From: Chitinophaga qingshengii
GTDB lineage: Bacteria; Bacteroidota; Bacteroidia; Chitinophagales; Chitinophagaceae
Length of the DNA stretch: 64,000 nt
Assembly (NCBI RefSeq): GCF_014529935.1
Contig: NZ_JACVFC010000001.1
Span: 1,674,001-1,738,000, forward strand
Reading direction: 5' to 3'
In this document: positions 1 through 9,105 of the stretch, one piece after another
Position numbering within the stretch: position 1 is the stretch's first letter
Layout of the letters: every line of letters starts with the position of its first letter
Made by a program: the position numbers and the translations under genes
Notes under the pieces: generated by a model
Databases searched by the model: none
The model's input: only the letters and a program-made list of their open reading frames with translations
What the model was told of the DNA's origin: nothing

Positions 1-1
1 A

Positions 2-82
2 AGCCTGAGCCAGGGAATTTCTGAATTGAAGGAAATTGAACAAGATCTTAGCCCAGGGAAACCAGGGATCGATAACGCATAA
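2..82 (+). CDS. C-terminal end of an upstream gene (partial)
   Basis: A frame open from base 2 encodes 26 residues ending GKPGIDNA and stops with TAA at 80-82. The stop is followed almost at once by a strong hairpin, which suits the 3' end of a real gene convergent with ribBA. The fragment is too short to assign a family. The protein starts outside the window. Confidence 0.4.
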   Translation, partial: SLSQGISELKEIEQDLSPGKPGIDNA

Positions 83-85
83 AAA

Positions 86-112
86 AATCCCGGAGCGGTC
101 TGCTCCGGGATT
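86..112. terminator. Bidirectional terminator between convergent genes
   Basis: A perfect 11-bp inverted repeat (AATCCCGGAGC, five-base loop, GCTCCGGGATT) preceded by a run of A on the plus strand. It can end the upstream plus-strand gene, and it lies just past the ribBA stop on the minus strand. Confidence 0.75.
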
Positions 113-131
113 CGTATGATTTAATAAAGCA

Positions 132-1334
132 TTAGCCTTTGAGAATTTCGTGGCCCAGTTTATCTCTTTTAGTCCGCAGGTAATTTTCATTATACGGATT
201 AGGATGGATTTCGATGGGTACGTTTTCCACTACTTCCAGGCCATAGCCGCTGAGGCCGGCCCGTTTGCGCGGGTTATTGGTGATGAGGCGGAGTTTGGTG
301 ATATCGAGGTGCCGCAGAATCTGGGCGCCTACACCGTAATCGCGTTCATCCATTTTAAAGCCGAGTTCCAGGTTGGCTTCCACGGTGTCGAGGCCTTCTT
401 CCTGCAATTTGTAGGCTTTGAGTTTGTTCATGAGACCGATACCGCGACCTTCCTGGTTCATGTATAATATAAGGCCTTTCCCTTCTTTCTCTACCATCTG
501 CATAGCGGCGTGCAGTTGTTCACCACAGTCGCAGCGCAGGGAGTGCAGGATATCGCCGGTTACGCAGGACGAGTGTACGCGTACCAGTACCGGTTCGTCT
601 TTGGTCCAGTCGCCCTTTTTCAATGCCATGTGTATTTCACCGGAATTCACCTGTTTGAAGGCGATGAGTTCAAAGTTGCCGTATTTGGTAGGCATTTGTA
701 CCCTCACCCCTTCTTCGATCAGGGTTTCGGTGCTGAGCATGTAGGCGATAAGGTCCTGGATGGAGATCAGTTTCAGGTCGAATTTATCGGCGATTTCCCG
801 CAGTTGGGGCAGGCGGGCCATGGAGCCGTCTTCATTCATGATTTCTACCAGTACGCCGGCGGGCTCAAAGCCTGCCAGCCGGGCCAGGTCTATCGTTGCC
901 TCCGTATGGCCGGAGCGACGTAAAACGCCGCCTGTTTTAGCTTTCAGGGGGAAGATGTGTCCGGGTTTACCGAGTTCTTCCGGTTTAGTGTTAGGGTCGA
1001 TCAGCGCTTGTACAGTTTTGGCTCTGTCGTGTGCGGAGATGCCGGTAGTGCAGCCATGGCCGAGCAGGTCTACCGATACGGTGAAAGGCGTCTGGTGCAG
1101 GGCGGTATTGTCTCTGACCATCAGTTCCAGTCCCAGTTCTTCGCAGCGTTCTTCAGCCAGGGGAGCGCAGATCAGGCCACGGCCGTGTGTGCTCATAAAG
1201 TTGATGATCTCCGGCGTAACGTTACGCGCTGCGGTTATAAAGTCGCCTTCATTCTCGCGGTCTTCATCATCTACTACGATTACCAGTTTGCCGTTCTTGA
1301 TATCTTCTATTGCTGCTGCTATTGTGTCTAACAT
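132..1334 (-). CDS. ribBA: Bifunctional DHBP synthase / GTP cyclohydrolase II
   Basis: Makes both precursors of riboflavin: 3,4-dihydroxy-2-butanone 4-phosphate from ribulose 5-phosphate, and the diamino-pyrimidinone from GTP. The 400-residue length is normal for the fused enzyme. The N-terminal RibB half (about 1-200) carries the acidic motif [11 protein letters not shown]. The C-terminal RibA half (about 205-400) carries the zinc site [20 protein letters not shown] and the EGRGIGL segment. It stands alone, without other rib genes next to it. A candidate -7 element lies 44 bases upstream. I looked for an FMN riboswitch in the leader and saw none. Confidence 0.97.
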   Translation of the reverse strand: MLDTIAAAIEDIKNGKLVIVVDDEDRENEGDFITAARNVTPEIINFMSTHGRGLICAPLAEERCEELGLELMVRDNTALHQTPFTVSVDLLGHGCTTGISAHDRAKTVQALIDPNTKPEELGKPGHIFPLKAKTGGVLRRSGHTEATIDLARLAGFEPAGVLVEIMNEDGSMARLPQLREIADKFDLKLISIQDLIAYMLSTETLIEEGVRVQMPTKYGNFELIAFKQVNSGEIHMALKKGDWTKDEPVLVRVHSSCVTGDILHSLRCDCGEQLHAAMQMVEKEGKGLILYMNQEGRGIGLMNKLKAYKLQEEGLDTVEANLELGFKMDERDYGVGAQILRHLDITKLRLITNNPRKRAGLSGYGLEVVENVPIEIHPNPYNENYLRTKRDKLGHEILKG

Positions 1335-1733
1335 ATATTATCCCTCCGGGTCAATGTTGAATGACCGCAAAGTTACGACTTAAACATGGGAAATGGTGAA
1401 GGAAACATTCTCTCCGGAAACGGAAAAACCCGCTGATGATTTGATGATTATACAGGGTAATTTTAACAAATAAGAAATTAGGCAAATAAGTTTGGCATGC
1501 AACAAGCAGGAATACCGTAAAGTTCAGTCTGGATAAAGGTTTTATGCATTAACAAATAGCTCGATTTGAGAAATCATAATTTTTTAACATTTTCTTAAAC
1601 AAAGACAATGCAAATGTGGGTTTTGTAATGAAGCTATCAAAAAAATTTATCAAGGTTTAGTCAACATGCACGACTTAACAATTTGTTAATTCGGCGTTAA
1701 AGTTTTCCCAAACTTTTTTGGCACCTTTGCGCC
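1335..1733. other. Divergent intergenic region between ribBA and the TonB receptor
   Basis: About 400 bases without a credible gene, AT-rich in its right half. It holds the candidate ribBA promoter at its left edge. At its right edge, just before the receptor start, it ends in a T-rich stretch and CACCTTTGCG, one base off the TAnnTTTG -7 consensus; if used, the receptor mRNA would be nearly leaderless. Confidence 0.5.
1378..1385 (-). promoter_or_regulatory. Candidate -7 element for ribBA
   Basis: On the minus strand this reads TAACTTTG, an exact match to the Bacteroidota TAnnTTTG element, 44 bases from the start codon. No clear TTTG -33 box is seen at the standard distance. Confidence 0.4.
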
Positions 1734-4700
1734 ATGAAACAAACTTCTCTAATCATGGGATTTAAAAAATTACTCTTTACCTTATCCTTATTACTTACAA
1801 CGATCTTCACCTATGCACAGGTTACGACCAGTAGTATGATCGGTGTTGTAACGGATTCCAAAGGCGAAGGCCTGATCGGTGCCACCGTTAAGGCAACCCA
1901 CACGCCATCCGGTACAGTTTATGGAACCACTACCCGCGTTGGCGGTGAATTCACCATTCCTAACATGCGCGTAGGTGGTCCTTACAAAGTGGAAGTATCT
2001 TTTATCAGCTACGGCACGGAAAACTTCAACAACATTTTCCTGCAGCTGGGTACACCACAAAAATTGAATGTAAAACTGACTGAAGGTACTACCAACCTCC
2101 AGGAAATCAATATCACCGCCAACAAAGTGGTAACACAGGGTAATGGCGGTACTGCACTGAACGTAAGCCGTACACAGATTGACAACATTCCTACGGTGAA
2201 CAGAAGTGTACAGGACTTCGCAAAACTGAGCCCACAGGCATCGGTTACTACCAATGGCGGTGACGGTTCTCCGCTGGGTATTTCTTTTGGTGGTGCCAGC
2301 AATAAATACAACCAGTTTGCAGTGGATGGCGCCGTTACCAACGACGTATTTGGTTTGTCTGCTTCCGGTACCAATGGTGGCCAGGCAGGGGCTAACCCCA
2401 TCTCCATCGAAACGATCGACCAGTTGCAGATTGTTTTAAACCCGTACGATGTTAAGCAAAGTGGCTTTACAGGCGGCGGTATCAATGCCATCACTAAGAG
2501 TGGTACCAACGATTTTCACGGTTCAGCTTACCTCTACCTGCAAAACAATAGCTTCGTAGGTAAAGCCCCGGACAGCACTCACTCCAAGTACGGCGATTTC
2601 AACAGCAAAATCTATGGAGCAAGCCTCGGTGGCCCTATCATCAAAAACAAATTATTCTTCTTCGCTAACGTAGAAAGAACAGAACGCAATAACCCGGTTG
2701 ACTACAACCCTGCTACTGGCGCCAACAACGTAAAAGTTGATGAGCTGGCCCGTATTTATAATTTTGTAAAAGATAAATATGGTGTGGATCTTGGAAGCTA
2801 TACCGACCAAACCCGCAACAAAACAGCTACCACTATCTTTGGCCGTGTAGACTGGAACATCAACAATATTCACAAACTAACTATCCGCCACAACTACCTG
2901 GATGCTTCCGACATCAATACCAATGGTCGTAATGCAACATCCAAGGCTACTTTTTTCAACAACTACTATTCATTCCCTTCCAAGAGCAATTCCAGTGTGA
3001 TTGAGCTGAACTCCAGTTTTTCCAATAAACTGAGCAATGAATTGAGAGTGGGATACAATAATGTACAGGACAGAAGATCCTACCTCGGTCAGGCCTTCCC
3101 GACTATACAGATCACCGACAACAACAGAAACATCTACCTGGGTAGCGAGCCTTCTTCTACCGCTAATGCACTGGATCAGAAAATCTGGACATTTACAGAT
3201 AACCTGACTATGTACCATGGTAAACATACCATCACCGTAGGTGCCAATGCCGAGTTGTACAACATTAAGAATACCTTTATTCAAAATGCATTCGGCGCCT
3301 ACGCTTACGATTCTATAAACCAATTTCTCCTTGGCATGAAACCAAGACAGTATCAAATCAATTATACTACTGCCGACTCTACACAACGCGAGGGCGTTGG
3401 GTTTAAAGCGGCCCAGATTGGTTTTTACGCCCAGGATGAATGGAATATTCGCAGAAACTTTACCCTGACAGCAGGTGTAAGAGTAGACATTCCGATCTTC
3501 TCTACTACACCTCCGGATAACGTAGAGTTTAATAAAGACGCCAACTTCGCAGGTTACGCCACTACCACCATTCCAAAATCCAGACCGCTGGTAGCACCGA
3601 GAGTAGGCTTCAACTGGGACGTGACCAACGACGGCCAAACCATTATCCGTGGTGGCGCCGGTATCTTTACCGGACGCGTACCGTTTGTATGGATTTCCAA
3701 CCAATACAATACCTCCGGTAATCTATACACCAACGTTAACCTCTCCGGCGCTAATTTACCCAATGGCGTTACCTTCCAGTATGACCCTAACAGTCCGTTC
3801 TATGGTCAATATACAGCGTCCATGCTGGCGGCTATGGGTGCCAATATCAAGAAAAACATCGCCAACATCAACCTGACGGATAAGAACTTCAAGTTCCCGC
3901 AAGTGTTCAAAACAAACCTGGCAGTAGAAAGACAACTGCCATGGGGCATGAAAGCAATTGTTGAAGGAAACTTCGCTAAAACCCTTAACAATGCTGTATG
4001 GAACAACCTGAACGTTATTCCAACCAATGACAGCGTGGCACTGGGTGGCGGTCTTAAACGCCCAACCTACAAACTGAAAACGCCGAACTGGGGTCCTCAG
4101 GTACTGTTGTTACAGAACACTAACGAAGGTTACACCTACAATATCTCTGGTGAACTGAGCAAAGTAACCAGCAACGGTTTGTTCGTTAAAGTAGGTTACT
4201 CCTATGGAGACGCTTACTCCCTCAACGACGGTACTTCTTCCACAGCCAGCTCCAACTGGAAATTTACCCCGAACGTTAATGGCCTGAACAACCTGGACAA
4301 TGCTCGTGCTAACTATAGCATGGGACATCGTGTAATGGGTGTAATTGCCAAAACGTTCAAGTATGGCAAACAGAAAAACTTTGCTACCACTGTTAGTCTG
4401 TTCTACAACGGCCAGTCTGGAACACCTTACAGCTGGGTATACTTTAACCAGGGTAGCGACCCTACCGGTGATGATATCCCTGGTGGAAACGGTAACAACG
4501 ACCTGATCTACATTCCGACCGCAACTGAATTAACTACTATGCGCTTTGATCCGATTACCCAGGGTAGCTACACCCGTACTGAAGCACAACAGCGTCAGGA
4601 CCTGGAAAACCTGATCAGCAACGACAAATACCTGAGCAAACACCGTGGTGAAAACGCGAAGAGAAATGGCTCCCGTACACCGTTTGAGAATGTGTTCGAC

Positions 4701-4985
4701 TTCAAACTGGCTCAGGTGCTGCCAATCTGGAAAAACCACAAAGTCGAAATCACTTTCGACATCCTGAACGTTGGTAACCTGTTGAACAAAGAATGGGGTC
4801 AAACCTACTTCATCAGCAACCAGGCTGCTACGCCAATCACCTACAGAAGCATGTCCAACGGTACTCCTGTATTCCAGTATGACTACAGAAGAATCGTAAA
4901 TGGATACGGCGATGTAACTCCATACGTGATCAACAACTTCACCTCCCGTTGGAGAGGTCAGTTGGGCTTCCGTTATAGCTTCTAA
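1734..4985 (+). CDS. TonB-dependent receptor with carboxypeptidase-regulatory domain
   Basis: Large outer-membrane transporter, 1083 residues. A signal peptide (about 1-28, ending TYAQ) is followed by a carboxypeptidase-regulatory-like beta-sandwich (about 33-118; GVVTDSKGEGLIGATVKA), a plug domain (about 130-260) and a long barrel ending in a typical outer-membrane strand (RGQLGFRYSF). The start chosen is the first ATG; an internal ATG eight codons later (MGFKKLLF) would also leave a good signal peptide. It resembles the OmpA-related/carboxypeptidase-regulatory type more than SusC: no SusD partner follows, and a terminator comes right after the stop. Substrate unknown. No regulator is adjacent. 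Confidence 0.92.
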   Translation: MKQTSLIMGFKKLLFTLSLLLTTIFTYAQVTTSSMIGVVTDSKGEGLIGATVKATHTPSGTVYGTTTRVGGEFTIPNMRVGGPYKVEVSFISYGTENFNNIFLQLGTPQKLNVKLTEGTTNLQEINITANKVVTQGNGGTALNVSRTQIDNIPTVNRSVQDFAKLSPQASVTTNGGDGSPLGISFGGASNKYNQFAVDGAVTNDVFGLSASGTNGGQAGANPISIETIDQLQIVLNPYDVKQSGFTGGGINAITKSGTNDFHGSAYLYLQNNSFVGKAPDSTHSKYGDFNSKIYGASLGGPIIKNKLFFFANVERTERNNPVDYNPATGANNVKVDELARIYNFVKDKYGVDLGSYTDQTRNKTATTIFGRVDWNINNIHKLTIRHNYLDASDINTNGRNATSKATFFNNYYSFPSKSNSSVIELNSSFSNKLSNELRVGYNNVQDRRSYLGQAFPTIQITDNNRNIYLGSEPSSTANALDQKIWTFTDNLTMYHGKHTITVGANAELYNIKNTFIQNAFGAYAYDSINQFLLGMKPRQYQINYTTADSTQREGVGFKAAQIGFYAQDEWNIRRNFTLTAGVRVDIPIFSTTPPDNVEFNKDANFAGYATTTIPKSRPLVAPRVGFNWDVTNDGQTIIRGGAGIFTGRVPFVWISNQYNTSGNLYTNVNLSGANLPNGVTFQYDPNSPFYGQYTASMLAAMGANIKKNIANINLTDKNFKFPQVFKTNLAVERQLPWGMKAIVEGNFAKTLNNAVWNNLNVIPTNDSVALGGGLKRPTYKLKTPNWGPQVLLLQNTNEGYTYNISGELSKVTSNGLFVKVGYSYGDAYSLNDGTSSTASSNWKFTPNVNGLNNLDNARANYSMGHRVMGVIAKTFKYGKQKNFATTVSLFYNGQSGTPYSWVYFNQGSDPTGDDIPGGNGNNDLIYIPTATELTTMRFDPITQGSYTRTEAQQRQDLENLISNDKYLSKHRGENAKRNGSRTPFENVFDFKLAQVLPIWKNHKVEITFDILNVGNLLNKEWGQTYFISNQAATPITYRSMSNGTPVFQYDYRRIVNGYGDVTPYVINNFTSRWRGQLGFRYSF

Positions 4986-5005
4986 GCTAATTACACTTTA
5001 TAAAA

Positions 5006-5045
5006 AAGAAAGGGCTGACCGGAATGGTCAGCCCTTTCTTTTTTA
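5006..5045 (+). terminator. Intrinsic terminator after the TonB receptor
   Basis: A perfect 15-bp stem (AAGAAAGGGCTGACC with its complement) with a five-base loop, followed by TTTT. Confidence 0.85.
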
Positions 5046-5197
5046 TAAAAACATCTTCTTTCCTAGCTAGATCTATAATTGCTGAAAGCAATTATTTTTA
5101 CTATCTTCATAATAGATAAATTATTGGTTAACCTGCCCCGCAATTTTCGATACCATATACCTTTTGTTTTAATATCCTCAAATAAAAAATCTATCAA

Positions 5198-6451
5198 ATG
5201 AAACCACAAACAGTACTTGTAGCAGCAGTCCTGTGCCTTATTTTTGCAAGTTGCAAAAAAACGGACACAGCAACTCAAACTCAAACACCCACTACATCGG
5301 TGCCTTCGAGCCAGCAACCTGTCATCTCCTACTTCCCGGTTAATCATGTGCCAGGCGAGATTGTGCACATAAAAAACGACAAAAACAACTTGTATCTTGA
5401 GAAAGAGACTAACGGATATCGCCTGGAGGGAGATATAATATTGACAGAAGCTCAGGTGCAGCATCTAAAAAACGAACCATTAGACAATGCCCGGGCAGTT
5501 ACAACGGAGCTGGTCAAACTTTGGCCCTCCAGCATTGTCCCCTACACTATCGCCTCCAGTGCCAGCGGCTTTTCCTCAGCCATTCAACAAGCCATGCAGG
5601 AATGGGAAGCTTATACGCCAGTAAAGTTTGTTCCCAAAAATAGCAGCCATGCGGATTATGTAGAGTTTACCGGCTCCACGGTTGAAAGCAGTTCCCATAT
5701 TGGCCGTACGGGAGGTAAACAGATTATCAACCTATACCTCGGTAGTGATTTTCCGGCAACCACTGCCAAACACGAAATAGGTCACGCTATCGGCATGTTT
5801 CATGAACAATCCAGGGTAGACCGGGATAATTACATTAATATCAATTGGAGTAATATAAAACCTGACAAAGCATTTAATTTTAAAAACTACGCAGAAACCG
5901 GAGAGGCTGGTATAGATCTTGGCACTTTTGACTTCTATTCCATTATGCTATACGGATCCAAAATAACGGATACTGACTTCGTCTATAACACCAACATTCT
6001 CACTATGACAAAGAAAGATGGAAGCGAATTTTTCAGTAATTTCTATCTTTCACAAGGTGATATTGACGCCGCTAAATACCTGTATGCACCCACAGTATAT
6101 GTAAGCGTTGAAGATGATGATAACGACATGTCTAGCTACCCTGATGAGTACATTGTAGGAAATGCGAGTGCCAGTTTGTACTCGGACCGGGCATGTACAA
6201 TCCCCACTACCAGCCCTTTTCCAGTCAAGGTAAACTGTGCAATCCAGGAAGATGTCTACAGTACGAATGGGACTGTCAGTTCATACACTTCTTACAAAAC
6301 AGTAACGATACCCCCCAACACCCACTCCACGGGTATTTTATCTTCCTATAATAAAGTCATTAAAATATATGATGGCGCCAACATTTATAGATATGAAGCA
6401 ACTTATGTCAGCGTTAGAGCTGGTGTAGGTTATAAACTCTATAATCAATAG
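5198..6451 (+). CDS. Astacin-like zinc metalloprotease lipoprotein
   Basis: Predicted secreted peptidase anchored as a lipoprotein: the signal peptide ends at C19 (IFASCKK). The M12A signature HEIGHAIGMFHE lies at residues 192-203 (zinc ligands His192, His196, His202; catalytic Glu193). A metzincin Met-turn follows (SIMLYG). After the catalytic domain, about 100 residues (roughly 310-417) form a C-terminal region of unclear type, rich in Ser, Thr and Tyr. The length fits flavastacin-like enzymes of Bacteroidota. It is a single gene between two hairpins, so it is probably its own transcription unit. Substrate unknown. Confidence 0.88.
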   Translation: MKPQTVLVAAVLCLIFASCKKTDTATQTQTPTTSVPSSQQPVISYFPVNHVPGEIVHIKNDKNNLYLEKETNGYRLEGDIILTEAQVQHLKNEPLDNARAVTTELVKLWPSSIVPYTIASSASGFSSAIQQAMQEWEAYTPVKFVPKNSSHADYVEFTGSTVESSSHIGRTGGKQIINLYLGSDFPATTAKHEIGHAIGMFHEQSRVDRDNYININWSNIKPDKAFNFKNYAETGEAGIDLGTFDFYSIMLYGSKITDTDFVYNTNILTMTKKDGSEFFSNFYLSQGDIDAAKYLYAPTVYVSVEDDDNDMSSYPDEYIVGNASASLYSDRACTIPTTSPFPVKVNCAIQEDVYSTNGTVSSYTSYKTVTIPPNTHSTGILSSYNKVIKIYDGANIYRYEATYVSVRAGVGYKLYNQ

Positions 6452-6458
6452 TAACCAA

Positions 6459-6485
6459 GAGGGTACCTTTAAACCAGGTACCCTC
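6459..6485. terminator. Bidirectional terminator between convergent genes
   Basis: A perfect 9-bp inverted repeat (GAGGGTACC, nine-base loop, GGTACCCTC) between the astacin stop and the esterase stop on the other strand. Confidence 0.65.
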
Positions 6486-6494
6486 CGTTTCTAT

Positions 6495-7241
6495 TTATGA
6501 TCTAAAAAATTCCATCCCCAAAAACACCCCCATCGCCCTCCCCCACGTCTCCTGATCATGCCGCCCCCCGGCTATCTCCAGGTATGCAATATCCTCCGGC
6601 TCCCGGTATCCCTTATCCTTCAATAACTGTATCAGGTCAAGCGTGTCATCAATACTATCAATCACCCCGTTCCCATTACGGTCCGCCGTTTCATCGGCGG
6701 TACCGCATTCAAAAAAGAACTGTAACCCCGGCCGGTAAGCGCTTTCCCGGATACGACGGTGCATGATACGATCGCGCTCATCGCGGTAGGCGGCATCCAG
6801 CGGGCGGCTACGCCACCATAAAGCGCCGGAAAACACGCCGGCCAGCTGGAAATACTGCGGATGTTGCCATACGATGTCCAACGCCGACAGCCCTCCCAGC
6901 GAAAACCCGGCAAACGCCCTGCGCACCTGTGCCAGCGCAGGATAACGCTGTTCCAGGAAGGGCAGCAGTTCCTTTATCACGCACTGAGTGTATACCGCCG
7001 CCAATGCACCGTCCCCCTGATAATCCGCTATGCCGGCCACCCCATACTCCTGGCGGCGGCGCGGCCCGGCATGGATAGCGGCTATCCATAAGCCTGGCGG
7101 CAGCGATGCCGGTAAAGGCGGTAGATCCTGCCCGTCATTGACCAGCAACAGTACCCCAGGGGTATTTGATTGCCGGTACAGGTCCAGCACGACTTCCCGG
7201 TGCAATGTCACCGCAGGGAATGTTAATTGATCCACTTGCAT
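6495..7241 (-). CDS. Alpha/beta-hydrolase, esterase D / enterochelin-esterase-like
   Basis: A 248-residue hydrolase with no signal peptide. The nucleophile elbow GFSLGG puts the serine at 114, and a late histidine at 228 (GGRHDQETW) fits the catalytic triad. The fold type is that of Fes/EsteraseD proteins, which cut ester bonds of acylated small molecules. It is divergent from a second, smaller hydrolase 57 bases away, so the two may share a control region and belong to the same pathway as the ligase genes that follow. The substrate cannot be read from the sequence. Confidence 0.8.
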   Translation of the reverse strand: MQVDQLTFPAVTLHREVVLDLYRQSNTPGVLLLVNDGQDLPPLPASLPPGLWIAAIHAGPRRRQEYGVAGIADYQGDGALAAVYTQCVIKELLPFLEQRYPALAQVRRAFAGFSLGGLSALDIVWQHPQYFQLAGVFSGALWWRSRPLDAAYRDERDRIMHRRIRESAYRPGLQFFFECGTADETADRNGNGVIDSIDDTLDLIQLLKDKGYREPEDIAYLEIAGGRHDQETWGRAMGVFLGMEFFRS

Positions 7242-7298
7242 GTCAACAATTTACCGATAAACCAATAATCTTTTTTAAATTTAGCTAAACACTTTCCC

Positions 7299-8006
7299 AT
7301 GACTGAAAACTACTATAAATGGCATTCGCCCAACCTGGGAAAGGAATTTGAGATGCTGGTATTCGGTGACAGCGGATACCCGTTACTACTCTTCCCTACT
7401 TCCATGGGCCGCTACTATGAAAGCAAAGACCGCGGCCTGATAGACGCCATCCGATGGTTTATCGATGAAGGACGTGTTAAGGTGTATTGCCCCGACAGTA
7501 TCGATGCCGCCAGCTGGTATAACCGGAGTATTACCCCACAATACCGGGCGTATAATCATACCTGTTATGATAAACTGCTGATGGAAGAAATCCTCCCCCG
7601 TATGGAGGCAGAAACAGGCCGGCAGCGGATTGTAGCCGCCGGTTGCAGCTTCGGGGGTTATCATGCGGCCAACTTCGCTTTCCGCCACCCTGCCAGTGTG
7701 TCGTATCTCTTCAGCCTCAGCGGTGTCTTCGATATCAAATCGCGGATGGACGGCTATTATGACGATCAGGTGTATTACAACAACCCGGCCGACTTCATGC
7801 CGGACAACCAGGACCCTGATCTGTGGCGGATGGGCATCGTACTTGGCGCTGCCGAAACGGACGTTACCCGTCCGCAAAACGAACAATTTTCACAACTACT
7901 GGCTGCCAAAAATATTTCGCACTGGCTGGACATCAGGCCGCAAACGCAGCATGACTGGCCCGTTTGGCGCGAAATGCTGCCACACTATCTGTCACTTATC
8001 AAATAA
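7299..8006 (+). CDS. Esterase-like alpha/beta-hydrolase (COG4947 type)
   Basis: A 235-residue cytoplasmic hydrolase. The nucleophile motif GCSFGG places Ser117, and His218 in the C-terminal THDWPVW-like segment (QHDWPVW) is the likely triad histidine. Proteins of this type often sit beside ATP-grasp and GCS2 ligases, as here. It is the first gene of a five-gene plus-strand run; the next gene starts four bases after its stop, which argues for cotranscription and perhaps translational coupling. Possible roles are release, transfer or removal of an acyl or peptide unit made by the ligases (inference). Confidence 0.82.
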   Translation: MTENYYKWHSPNLGKEFEMLVFGDSGYPLLLFPTSMGRYYESKDRGLIDAIRWFIDEGRVKVYCPDSIDAASWYNRSITPQYRAYNHTCYDKLLMEEILPRMEAETGRQRIVAAGCSFGGYHAANFAFRHPASVSYLFSLSGVFDIKSRMDGYYDDQVYYNNPADFMPDNQDPDLWRMGIVLGAAETDVTRPQNEQFSQLLAAKNISHWLDIRPQTQHDWPVWREMLPHYLSLIK

Positions 8007-8010
8007 ACGT

Positions 8011-9057
8011 ATGAAAAAAATCGGCATTTTATTCGGACAGGAGAACTCATTTCCGCAAGCGTTTGTAGACCGCGTTAACCGCATCAATCCTCCCGGCATC
8101 TTCGCAGAATTTGTCACCATCGACAAAGTACTGCAAGGCGCCGATAGCGGGTATGCCGTTATCTTAGACCGCATATCCCAGGATGTGCCTTTCTACCGCG
8201 CTTTCCTGAAAAATGCCGCCACCGCCGGCTGCGCCGTTATCAACAATCCGTTCTGGTGGAGTGCAGACGATAAGTTTTTTAACAATGCCCTGGCACAAAA
8301 GATAGGCGTCAACGTACCCCGCACGGTACTGCTGCCTTCCTATTCACTGCCGGACAATACCACCGATAAATCTTTCCGTAACCTGATTTATCCGTTCGAC
8401 TGGAACACCATCTTCGACTATATCGGCTTTCCGGCCTATATGAAACCCTTTGCCGGCGGTGGCTGGAAACATGTATACCATGTGGAAGACAAGGATGATT
8501 TTTTCCGGTTGCATGGCGAAACCGGTCAACTGGTGATGATGTTGCAGGAAGAAATAGATTTCACCCAATACTATCGTTGTTTCTGTATCGGCGGCAACCA
8601 GGTGCGGATTATGCCGTATAATCCTAAAAATGCCCCGCAACTGCGCTACCAGTCCGATTTCAAAGGCAGCGACACCCTGATGCAACAGATCACAGACCAG
8701 GTAATAGCCCTGAACCAGTACCTGGGATATGATTTTAACACTGTGGAAATAGCCGTTCGCGGGGAAGTGCCTTATGCCATCGACTTCTGCAATCCCGCTC
8801 CGGATGCCGATATCAACGCTATCGGTGAAGAACATTTTGAATGGGTGGTGGAAACCAGCGCCCAATATGCTATTGAGCGCGCTATTGCCCAGAAACCGGG
8901 AAAAGACAATCTTACCTGGGGGCGTTTCATCCGCCCGGGCAGCGGCAAAAAAGCAGCCGCTAAAACCACGGTGGTAAAAGAAAAAACGACATCTCCCAAA
9001 AAAGCGGGCAAAACGCCGGCATCTCCCAAAAAAACAAAATCGAAAGAAAAACTATGA
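8011..9057 (+). CDS. ATP-grasp ligase with basic C-terminal tail
   Basis: A 348-residue protein related to RimK/D-Ala ligase-type ATP-grasp enzymes, which join a carboxylate to an amine through an acyl-phosphate. Visible hallmarks are the central KPFAGGGWKHVYHV nucleotide-binding stretch, LQEEIDF, and the metal-binding AIDFCNPAPD near the end of the catalytic part. I chose the ATG at 8011 (MKKIGILFG): the frame is open upstream, but only inside the esterase gene. Residues 310-348 are a low-complexity Lys/Ala/Thr/Pro tail with two SPKK motifs, absent from ordinary family members. The acceptor and donor are unknown. Confidence 0.85.
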   Translation: MKKIGILFGQENSFPQAFVDRVNRINPPGIFAEFVTIDKVLQGADSGYAVILDRISQDVPFYRAFLKNAATAGCAVINNPFWWSADDKFFNNALAQKIGVNVPRTVLLPSYSLPDNTTDKSFRNLIYPFDWNTIFDYIGFPAYMKPFAGGGWKHVYHVEDKDDFFRLHGETGQLVMMLQEEIDFTQYYRCFCIGGNQVRIMPYNPKNAPQLRYQSDFKGSDTLMQQITDQVIALNQYLGYDFNTVEIAVRGEVPYAIDFCNPAPDADINAIGEEHFEWVVETSAQYAIERAIAQKPGKDNLTWGRFIRPGSGKKAAAKTTVVKEKTTSPKKAGKTPASPKKTKSKEKL

Positions 9058-9105
9058 GATAGCCTTTCCTAATGCGTAATTCGTAATTTCGGGAAAATTT
9101 TAATC

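Noticed and set aside
1335..1480. FMN riboswitch before ribBA
   Set aside because: The conserved RFN core words are not seen in the short leader.
1715..1733. Sigma-54-like TTGGCAC before the TonB receptor
   Set aside because: The spacing from GG to GC does not fit -24/-12 promoters; the sequence is better read as an imperfect -7 box.
7663..8010. Upstream extension of the ATP-grasp gene
   Set aside because: The extension overlaps the esterase gene in another frame, and the ATG at 8011 gives the expected N-terminus.
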